DNA from: Marinagarivorans sp. UBA5868
GTDB taxonomy: Bacteria; Pseudomonadota; Gammaproteobacteria; Pseudomonadales; Cellvibrionaceae
NCBI GenBank assembly: GCA_002432095.1
Contig: DJFQ01000097.1
Span: 1 to 5,325, forward strand
Length of the DNA: 5,325 bases
Direction: 5' to 3'
The translations under genes were made by a program, and so were the position numbers. The notes under the pieces were generated by a model. It saw nothing but the letters and a program-made list of their open reading frames with translations, did no database searches and had not been told where the DNA came from. Positions 1 to 5,325 of the stretch are shown piece by piece; positions within the stretch are counted from its first letter, which is position 1, and each line of letters opens with the position of its first letter.

Positions 1-1401
1 CTCACCTCCACCGCCATCGTCATGCAGGTGCTGGCCGAGCGCGGTGATATTGCCGAGCCGCGAGGTCAGCGCATCGTCTCCATTCTGCTGTTTGAAGATC
101 TTTTGATTGTGCCGTTGCTGGCCGTGGTGGCATTCCTCGCTCCCACCGATATCGCCCACGCGCCCTCCTCGCCGTTATGGCAGCGCCTGGGCATCGCTGC
201 CCTGTCGTTCGGCGCTTTGGTGGCCATCGGCCTTTGGCTGCTCAACCCTTTATTCCGTGTATTGGCACAGGCGAAAGCTCGGGAGGTGATGACCGCCGCC
301 GCCCTTCTTGTGGTCCTGGGTGCAGCATTGCTGATGGAATTAGGTGGGTTGTCCATGGCCATGGGCGCTTTTGTGGCCGGTGTTTTATTGTCGGAATCCA
401 CCTTTCGCCATCAACTGGAAGCCGATATAGAGCCTTTCCGCGGTCTGTTGCTGGGTCTGTTTTTCCTCGGTGTGGGCATGGCGCTGAACCTGGATGTGGT
501 GGCAAAAAACTGGGTGCTGATTGCATCCAGCGTAGTGGCGCTGATGGGTGTGAAAGCGCTGTGCATTTATGCGGTCGCGCGTCTGGCCAAAAGTAGTCAC
601 ACAGATGCCATGGACCGGGCGGTGCTGATGGCGCAGGGTGGAGAATTTGCTTTTGTACTGTTTACCGAGGCGCTCAAATTGAACGTTATCAACGCCGAGG
701 TTAACGCTAATATGACCGCCATAGTGGTGTTGTCCATGGCACTTACTCCGCTCGCTCTACTGCTCTACAAACGCTTTGCCCGCACGCAGACGGTTTCCAT
801 GGACGGTATCGAAGCGGCCCATGATCTGCAGGGCAATGTTCTGATTATCGGCTTCGGTCGCGTGGGGCAGATTGCCAGCCAGGCGCCGCTTGCGCAGGGT
901 GCAAAACTTTCCATCATAGATATAGATCCGGAAGTGATCCGCGCCGTGGAGCCCTATGGATTTAAAGTGTATTACGGTGATGGCGCCCGCTCGGACATAT
1001 TGCATGCCGCCGGTGCCCACCATGCGCGCGCCATTATTATCTGTGTGGACGATAAAAAAGCCGCAACCCGTATAGTCGAAAGCGTGAGACACAACTGTCC
1101 GCAGGTAAAAGTGTTGGTGCGCGCTTTCGACCGCGAACACGCGCTGGAACTCGTCAAACACGATGCCGATTACATAGTTCGGGAAACCTTCGAATCCGCC
1201 CTGCTCCTCGGGCGTCAGGCCGTATTGTCGCTAGGAGCCTCCGAGCTCGAAACGGATGCGGTGATCGATCAGGTGCGCAAGCGCGATGCCGAGCGTTTTA
1301 CTCTGGAAACATCGGGTGGTCTGTTTGCCGGGCGGGCGTTGGTGTTGGGGAATATAGAAAGAATTGACCCACCCGATCACGAAGCTCGCGCCGGCTCCTA
1401 G
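1..1401 (+). CDS. KefB/KefC-type potassium:proton antiporter (CPA2 family), 5' end missing
   Basis: Inner-membrane cation:proton antiporter with a cytosolic regulatory domain, likely exporting K+ in exchange for H+. The frame is open from base 1; the first ATG (22) is internal, because the codons before it read LTSTAIV, matching the conserved STA segment of KefB/KefC. By comparison with those proteins (about 600 residues), roughly 110-120 N-terminal residues lie outside the window; 466 are visible. Visible parts, in order: a membrane exchanger domain (about residues 1-260) with the LFED segment carrying the likely ion-binding Asp (bases 97-99); the loop HQLEADIEP (409-435), matching the regulatory HALESDIEP loop of KefC; then a TrkA-N/RCK domain opening with GFGRVG (850-867), a Rossmann nucleotide-binding loop. 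The RETFESA motif follows, then a fairly short tail ending at TAG. Glutathione gating is known for E. coli KefB/KefC but is not proven here, and no kefF/kefG partner is visible. Family assignment is strong; the choice between KefB, KefC and a related CPA2 member is open. Confidence 0.9.
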   Translation, partial: LTSTAIVMQVLAERGDIAEPRGQRIVSILLFEDLLIVPLLAVVAFLAPTDIAHAPSSPLWQRLGIAALSFGALVAIGLWLLNPLFRVLAQAKAREVMTAAALLVVLGAALLMELGGLSMAMGAFVAGVLLSESTFRHQLEADIEPFRGLLLGLFFLGVGMALNLDVVAKNWVLIASSVVALMGVKALCIYAVARLAKSSHTDAMDRAVLMAQGGEFAFVLFTEALKLNVINAEVNANMTAIVVLSMALTPLALLLYKRFARTQTVSMDGIEAAHDLQGNVLIIGFGRVGQIASQAPLAQGAKLSIIDIDPEVIRAVEPYGFKVYYGDGARSDILHAAGAHHARAIIICVDDKKAATRIVESVRHNCPQVKVLVRAFDREHALELVKHDADYIVRETFESALLLGRQAVLSLGASELETDAVIDQVRKRDAERFTLETSGGLFAGRALVLGNIERIDPPDHEARAGS

Positions 1402-1414
1402 TGGATTGTCTGCC

Positions 1415-2338
1415 TCAAACGTCGCTCACCTGACCCACCACCCTCGCTTCGGTCAATTCGGGTGAGCATATTTCAATAAACCTGTAAGCAAAGCGCCGCA
1501 GCAAATGCCCCTTGCGCACTGCCAGTTTGGTTTGATTTTCCAGAAACAAATGACTGCCGTCCAATAATTGCAGCGCTGTATCGCGCTCTGGGGAAAATGC
1601 GACAGCGGCAATAATGCCTATGCCCAAATCCAGCTCTACATAGGACTTAATCACATCCGCATCCAGGGCGGACATAATAATATCGGGCGTGAGCCCCGCC
1701 TCCTGAAAAACCTTTTCCACTCGTGCCCGACCAGTAAAACCCTCGTGGTAAGTGATAATCGGATATTCGGCTATGGCCTCCAAAGTTAATTTCTTCAATG
1801 AGGCCAGCGCATGGTTTTTGGGAACCACCACCGCATGACGCCACGTGTAGAGTGGAAATGCCGCCAGCTCTTCCATTTCCCCCAGAGACTCCGTCGCAAG
1901 GCCTATATCCGCCTCCCCCTCCAATAACAGCTGGGCGATTTCTTTAGGGCTGCCTTGATGTAACCGCAGGTGAACCTTGGGATATTGTTTTTTAAAAGCC
2001 GTAATTACTCGGGGCAGAATATAACGCGCTTGGGTGTGGGTCGCGGCGATGGTGAGTTGGCCTGCGTCCTGCTGGCTGTATTGGTCTGCCAGATTTTTAA
2101 TATTGTTGGCGTCCAGCAACATGCGTTCCACTAACTTCAACATTTCTCGTCCCGGATCCGTCAGACCCAGCAGGCGCTTGCCCTTTCGTACATAAAGCTC
2201 CACACCCAGCTCATCCTCCAGATCCTTGATGTGTTTCGAAACCCCGGATTGTGAGGTGTGCAGCACATTGGCGACCTCCGTTAAATTAAAGTTTTGCCGA
2301 ACCGTTTCCCGGACTATGCGCAATTGTTGAAAATTCAC
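1415..2338 (-). CDS. cysB: CysB-family LysR-type transcriptional regulator
   Basis: Cytosolic regulator expected to control sulfur assimilation genes, probably including the cysTWA genes just upstream. It has 307 residues (enterobacterial CysB is 324). An N-terminal winged helix-turn-helix (about residues 1-60, with TSQSGVSKHIKDLEDELG at 28-45) is followed by a periplasmic-binding-protein-like effector domain (about 93-290). The effector domain keeps the CysB hallmarks THTQARY (100-106), HQGSP (127-131), ATE (148-150), GFTGR (200-204) and DADVIKSYV (226-234). T100, T102, Q103, T149 and T202 fall at the same numbers as the anion-binding residues described for Klebsiella CysB. The start is GTG (2338-2336): an in-frame TGA sits two codons upstream (2344-2342), no early internal ATG fits, and the protein then begins MNFQQLR like CysB's MKLQQLR. 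A modest AGGTGA (2347-2342) precedes it. The gene could be a paralogue such as Cbl rather than the global CysB, so the symbol is tentative. Confidence 0.88.
   Translation of the reverse strand: MNFQQLRIVRETVRQNFNLTEVANVLHTSQSGVSKHIKDLEDELGVELYVRKGKRLLGLTDPGREMLKLVERMLLDANNIKNLADQYSQQDAGQLTIAATHTQARYILPRVITAFKKQYPKVHLRLHQGSPKEIAQLLLEGEADIGLATESLGEMEELAAFPLYTWRHAVVVPKNHALASLKKLTLEAIAEYPIITYHEGFTGRARVEKVFQEAGLTPDIIMSALDADVIKSYVELDLGIGIIAAVAFSPERDTALQLLDGSHLFLENQTKLAVRKGHLLRRFAYRFIEICSPELTEARVVGQVSDV
1424..1467. repeat. Imperfect inverted repeat near the convergent gene ends
   Basis: GCTCACC (1424-1430) is the reverse complement of GGTGAGC (1461-1467). Just inside, TGACC (1431-1435) pairs with GGTCA (1451-1455). 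Together they could form a 12-bp stem with a 5-base bulge and a 15-base loop. It lies inside the last codons of the cysB-like gene, 23 bases past the stop of the antiporter gene. No U-run follows on either strand, so it is not a standard intrinsic terminator. It could slow polymerase or protect 3' ends of either transcript, or may be chance. Confidence 0.4.
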
Positions 2339-2469
2339 CGGTCACCTGTCATTGCTGTTCAAATCATTCAGCCGCAAAAAAAATTATTTGGCTGTCCTTG
2401 GCCCGGCAGATTAGCATTAGCGACAACGCGCAGCTCATAATATGTTGCACTAAGCTTATGCCCAGGCAT
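2339..2469 (-). promoter_or_regulatory. Gap between cysA and the cysB-like gene; possible promoter/operator, no clear terminator
   Basis: This 131-base AT-rich gap is the longest non-coding stretch in the window and is long enough to carry a separate promoter for the regulator. Directly after the cysA stop is a short inverted repeat, ATGCC-CA-GGCAT (2458-2469), without a following U-run, so it is a poor terminator. CATAA (2436-2440) and TTATG (2456-2460) form a second inverted pair 15 bases apart. CAGCC (2369-2373) and GGCTG (2390-2394) flank an AT tract containing A8 (2376-2383), about 30-55 bases before the GTG start. Such AT-rich dyads resemble LysR-type binding sites in general form, but CysB sites have a weak consensus. 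I could not settle on a convincing -35/-10 pair. The regulator may also be read through from cysA. Confidence 0.35.
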
Positions 2470-3531
2470 TTATCTATTTTGAAGAAATATTTTAGAGTTG
2501 GTGGGCCGCGCATAAACTTGTGAACCGGGATGCAAGTTGAGCAAACGCTCCTGAGATCTTGGCAGTTCCACATGGATCACATCGTCCGCCAGCGCATGGC
2601 GCAACTCGATGCGCAGAACTGCGCCGGCCGTACTAATGTTGTCAATTACTGCGGAAATAAATCCCTCTCCCGGAAGTGCCTGCAGCTCTATATCGTGCGG
2701 CCGTACATAGGCGACCGCTGCATGATCGCGAACCTGGGGATGTTCCGGCGCCGGCAATTTGATTTCACCTATGTGTGCCCAGCCCTCATTGACGCGGCTG
2801 TGAAATAAATTCACCTGACCGATAAAGTCGTAAACAAAAGGTGTGGCAGGATTGTTATAAACCTCATCGGGAGTACCAATCTGCTCAATTTTGCCTTTAT
2901 TCAAAACCACGATCCGGTCCGCCACTTCCATCGCTTCTTCCTGATCGTGGGTGACAAAAATCGAGGTGATATGCAATTCGTCGTGCAAACGGCGCAACCA
3001 GCGGCGTAGATCTTTACGCACTTTTGCATCGAGGGCACCAAAAGGTTCATCCAGCAATAAAACTTTTGGCTCCACTGCCAGGGCACGTGCCAGTGCTATA
3101 CGTTGACGCTGACCGCCGGAAAGTTGATCAGGATAACGATCCGCCAACCAATCCAATTGGACCAGTTTTAATAGGTCATGTACACGTTCAGCGATCTCCT
3201 TTTTGTCGGGCCGCTTTCCACGTGGGCGCACGGAGAGGCCGAACGCGACATTGTCAAATACAGTCATATGGCGGAAGAGCGCGTAATGTTGGAAAACGAA
3301 GCCTACCTGACGCTGACGCACATGCACATGAGTAGCATCCTCGCCATGGAAATGCACCACTCCGCCATCGGGATTTTCCAGGCCGGCAATAATTCGCAAC
3401 AATGTTGTTTTGCCGCAGCCGGACGGACCGAGAAGCGCCACCAGTTCACCGGTGGGAAAACTCAGCGACACATTATCCAAAGCGGTAAACTCGCCGAATT
3501 GTTTTTGAATATTTTTAACTTCGATGCTCAT
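2470..3531 (-). CDS. cysA: Sulfate/thiosulfate ABC importer ATPase CysA
   Basis: Cytosolic ATPase subunit that powers sulfate/thiosulfate uptake through the CysT-CysW channel. It has 353 residues (E. coli CysA: 365). All nucleotide-binding motifs are intact: Walker [10 protein letters not shown] (35-43), Q-loop Q81 within [17 protein letters not shown], signature LSGGQ (137-141), Walker B VLLLDEP (157-163) with catalytic E162, D-loop GALD (165-168) and switch His H195 in FVTHD. The FRHMTVFDN and [10 protein letters not shown] segments are near-identical to E. coli CysA, which separates it from other importer ATPases. A C-terminal regulatory (TOBE-like) region follows from about 235, with YVRPHDIEL at 275-283. 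The frame stays open to an ATG at 3600, but that start would lie inside cysW and has no family support. The ATG at 3531 gives MSIEV, as in E. coli CysA, and is preceded by GAGAGAG. It is the third gene of the cysT-cysW-cysA run. Confidence 0.97.
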   Translation of the reverse strand: MSIEVKNIQKQFGEFTALDNVSLSFPTGELVALLGPSGCGKTTLLRIIAGLENPDGGVVHFHGEDATHVHVRQRQVGFVFQHYALFRHMTVFDNVAFGLSVRPRGKRPDKKEIAERVHDLLKLVQLDWLADRYPDQLSGGQRQRIALARALAVEPKVLLLDEPFGALDAKVRKDLRRWLRRLHDELHITSIFVTHDQEEAMEVADRIVVLNKGKIEQIGTPDEVYNNPATPFVYDFIGQVNLFHSRVNEGWAHIGEIKLPAPEHPQVRDHAAVAYVRPHDIELQALPGEGFISAVIDNISTAGAVLRIELRHALADDVIHVELPRSQERLLNLHPGSQVYARPTNSKIFLQNR

Positions 3532-3534
3532 AAT

Positions 3535-3541
3535 CTCTCTC
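3535..3541 (-). promoter_or_regulatory. Ribosome binding site deciding the cysA start
   Basis: In transcript sense this reads GAGAGAG, three bases before the ATG at 3531. It lies in the 25-base cysW-cysA gap and favours this start over the upstream in-frame ATG at 3600, which would overlap cysW by 44 bases. Confidence 0.6.
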
Positions 3542-3556
3542 GATAAAATCCGTCTG

Positions 3557-4453
3557 TTAAATTTCCTGCAATGCTGCACGCGCAGCCCTTTCTCGATCAC
3601 GAGTGTGCTGCCATTCCAGGAACGATTTCACCACCAGTGTTACCAACGCCAGGCCGGCAAGTATGGACGCGGCAGCAAAGGACGCCGCGAATTGATATTC
3701 GTTGTAGAGGATTTCGATATGCAACGGCAAGGTATTGGTCTGACCGCGAATATGTCCTGACACCACCGATACTGCGCCGAACTCACCCATTGCTCGGGCA
3801 TTACACAAAATAATGCCGTACAACAGCCCCCATTTGATTGAGGGTACTGTCACCCGCCAGAACGTCTGCCAACCGCCGGCACCGAGGGTAAGTGAAGCTT
3901 CCTCATAAGATGTGCCCTGCTCTTCCATCAGAGGAATCAATTCCCGCGCAACAAAAGGAAATGTCACAAATATGGTGGCCAGCACAATACCGGGCACGGC
4001 GAAAATGATTTTCAGATCATGGTCTGCCAGCCACGGACCAAACCAACCCTGGGCGCCAAACAGCAGAACATAAATGAGGCCGGCGACAACTGGCGATACG
4101 GCGAACGGCAAGTCGATCAACGTGATTAGCGCGTGTTTGCCATGAAAGCGGAATTTGGTGATGGCCCATGCAGCGGATACGCCGAAAATAACATTTAACG
4201 GTACGCTGATTGCGGCGGCGAGCAGTGTGAGCTTCACTGCATGCCAGGCGTCCGGTTCGCTGAGCGACGCAAAATAAACCTCGATGCCCTTGGAAAAAGC
4301 TTCCTTAAATACCGCCACCAAAGGCATCACCAAAAACAGCGCCAGGAAAACCAAAGCGATGGTAATCAATATAAATTGGACCCAGAAAGGTTCGCTCACC
4401 GCATGATTAATGCGCGTTGCGCGACGCCCCAAAGAAGAAACAGTCCCCACCAT
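3557..4453 (-). CDS. cysW: Sulfate/thiosulfate ABC importer permease CysW
   Basis: Inner-membrane permease subunit that pairs with CysT to form the sulfate channel and docks onto CysA. It has 298 residues (E. coli CysW: 291), with about six hydrophobic segments at roughly 25-47, 72-98, 106-131, 150-172, 205-222 and 255-278. The ATPase-docking EAA loop is at 184-204, beginning [12 protein letters not shown] and ending RVTVP. Family-specific stretches include [13 protein letters not shown] (114-126), [16 protein letters not shown] (218-233) and [15 protein letters not shown] (239-253); the last distinguishes CysW from CysT. The polar N-terminal 22 residues are cytosolic. The ATG at 4453 follows the cysT stop by one base and has a strong Shine-Dalgarno sequence inside the end of cysT, indicating coupled translation and equal subunit supply. 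It ends in TAA, 25 bases before cysA. Confidence 0.96.
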   Translation of the reverse strand: MVGTVSSLGRRATRINHAVSEPFWVQFILITIALVFLALFLVMPLVAVFKEAFSKGIEVYFASLSEPDAWHAVKLTLLAAAISVPLNVIFGVSAAWAITKFRFHGKHALITLIDLPFAVSPVVAGLIYVLLFGAQGWFGPWLADHDLKIIFAVPGIVLATIFVTFPFVARELIPLMEEQGTSYEEASLTLGAGGWQTFWRVTVPSIKWGLLYGIILCNARAMGEFGAVSVVSGHIRGQTNTLPLHIEILYNEYQFAASFAAASILAGLALVTLVVKSFLEWQHTRDRERAARAALQEI

Positions 4454-4454
4454 A

Positions 4455-5285
4455 TCAACCTCCTGCCCGCTTGCTGCTCCAATGCTGCAACATGTTGATC
4501 AGCAACAGGAGGACGAATGAGAATGTCAGCAATACCACCGCCAGAGCGGCAGCGCCGGCATAGTTGTATTGTTCGAGTTTGGTAACAATCAGCAGCGGTG
4601 TGATTTCGGTTTTAAAAGGCATATTGCCACTGATAAAAACGACTGATCCGTATTCGCCCACTGCCCGTGCAAAAGACAGGGCAAAGCCAGTCAATAATGC
4701 GGGTAGCAGAGCCGGCAGCAGAATTCTGCGGAAAGTATGCCAACGGCTGGCACCAAGACTGGCGGCGGCTTCTTCGATTTCTTTTTCAAGTTCTTCGAGC
4801 ACAGGCTGAACGGTGCGTACCACGAAGGGTAAACCGATAAACGTCAGCGCCACCACAACACCCAGAGGGGCATAGGCGACTTTAATGTTAAACGGCGTTA
4901 ACCATTGGCCGATCCATCCTTGCGGCGCATAGAGGGTTGTCAACGCAATCCCAGCCACAGCAGTGGGTAGCGCAAAAGGAAGATCCACCAGCGCATCCAC
5001 AACTTTTTTGCCAAAAAAGTGATAGCGCACCAGCACCCAGGCGACGATAAAGCCAAAAACGAGATTGATGCTGGCACCAATGAATGCAGCACCAAGACTC
5101 AGGCGATAACTCGCTACGGCCTGCGGGTCCAGAACGGTGTCCCAGAATTGCGACCAGGTTAAGGTAAAGGCTTTGGCAAATAGTGCTGCCAACGGAATGA
5201 ACACGATTAAGCTTGCGTAGAATGCGGCAAAGCCCAACGATAATCCGAAGCCAGGTATAACGGAGGGTTTTCTTAACGAGCGCAT
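4455..5285 (-). CDS. cysT: Sulfate/thiosulfate ABC importer permease CysT (CysU)
   Basis: Inner-membrane permease, partner of CysW in the sulfate/thiosulfate importer. It has 276 residues (E. coli CysT: 277), with about six hydrophobic segments at roughly 14-40, 61-87, 97-120, 138-157, 192-210 and 243-265. The EAA loop spans 171-191, beginning [12 protein letters not shown] and ending RILLP. Hallmarks close to E. coli CysT include [16 protein letters not shown] (97-112), [16 protein letters not shown] (152-167) and [17 protein letters not shown] (205-221). The ATG at 5285 is the first possible start: an in-frame TGA lies three codons upstream (5294-5292), and [13 protein letters not shown] aligns with the E. 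coli start region. The upstream sequence has no clear Shine-Dalgarno. Weak initiation, coupling to an upstream gene or an undetected site are all possible. The promoter of the operon must lie outside the window. Confidence 0.97.
   Translation of the reverse strand: MRSLRKPSVIPGFGLSLGFAAFYASLIVFIPLAALFAKAFTLTWSQFWDTVLDPQAVASYRLSLGAAFIGASINLVFGFIVAWVLVRYHFFGKKVVDALVDLPFALPTAVAGIALTTLYAPQGWIGQWLTPFNIKVAYAPLGVVVALTFIGLPFVVRTVQPVLEELEKEIEEAAASLGASRWHTFRRILLPALLPALLTGFALSFARAVGEYGSVVFISGNMPFKTEITPLLIVTKLEQYNYAGAAALAVVLLTFSFVLLLLINMLQHWSSKRAGG
4458..4464 (-). promoter_or_regulatory. Strong Shine-Dalgarno of cysW inside the cysT tail
   Basis: In transcript sense the bases read AGGAGGT, a near-perfect anti-16S match, four bases before the cysW ATG. 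They also encode the last Gly codons of CysT, immediately before its TGA. Stop and start are separated by a single base, so ribosomes finishing cysT can re-initiate on cysW. Confidence 0.85.
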
Positions 5286-5325
5286 GAATTGTCAGCTTTT
5301 ATGTTGTTGGAAAATCCGCACAGGT

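Noticed and set aside
66..600. Several open frames on both strands overlapping the antiporter gene.
   Set aside because: They are shadow frames; the antiporter frame carries continuous family-specific motifs throughout.
2335..2352. Five-codon reading frame (MTGDR) whose stop overlaps the GTG start of the cysB-like gene, a possible leader peptide.
   Set aside because: It is very short, has no ribosome binding site or sulfur amino acid codons, and the overlap is easily due to chance.
2369..2400. T8 run in transcript sense downstream of cysA as an intrinsic terminator.
   Set aside because: The sequence before the T-run offers only a 3-bp GGC/GCC stem, too weak for a terminator hairpin.
2530..3546. 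Long plus-strand open frames opposite cysA.
   Set aside because: They are antisense shadows of a fully conserved gene, with no family resemblance or ribosome binding sites.
3532..3600. Upstream extension of cysA to an ATG at 3600.
   Set aside because: The extra 23 residues have no similarity to CysA, overlap the end of cysW, and the ATG at 3531 matches the family start.
1..5325. A novel defence, mobile or RNA-based system.
   Set aside because: Every gene belongs to a well-known family in a sensible arrangement, gaps are short, and no repeats, integrase or unknown genes are present.

Overview
The window reads as ordinary chromosomal DNA from a gammaproteobacterium of mid-range base composition. 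The protein sequences resemble the enterobacterial and pseudomonad versions of CysT, CysW, CysA, CysB and KefB/KefC. A marine or soil lineage near Pseudomonas or Cellvibrio is a reasonable guess, but the sequence alone does not fix the genus.

Layout: bases 1-1401 (+) hold the 3' three quarters of a KefB/KefC-type cation:proton antiporter whose start lies before the window. It converges, with only 13 bases between, on a minus-strand block that fills the rest of the window. In transcription order (right to left) this block is cysT (5285-4455), cysW (4453-3557), cysA (3531-2470), a 131-base gap, and a CysB-family LysR regulator (2338-1415). The last 40 bases (5286-5325) are upstream of cysT. They show no recognisable gene end, but a periplasmic sulfate or thiosulfate binding protein gene (sbp or cysP) would be the expected next gene.

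Function: CysT and CysW form the inner-membrane channel and CysA is the ATPase of the sulfate/thiosulfate ABC importer that feeds cysteine synthesis. The CysB-like protein keeps the residues that bind sulfate or the acetylserine-type inducer in CysB, and is probably the local regulator of this importer. cysT, cysW and cysA are packed with gaps of 1 and 25 bases and are very likely one transcript; cysT-cysW is almost certainly translationally coupled. The antiporter is functionally separate.

I found no mobile element, CRISPR array, RNA gene, frameshift or unknown gene, and no evidence of a new system. The points worth a second look are small: an imperfect inverted repeat at the convergent gene junction, an AT-rich inverted repeat upstream of the regulator, and the placement of a CysB-type regulator directly behind the transporter.
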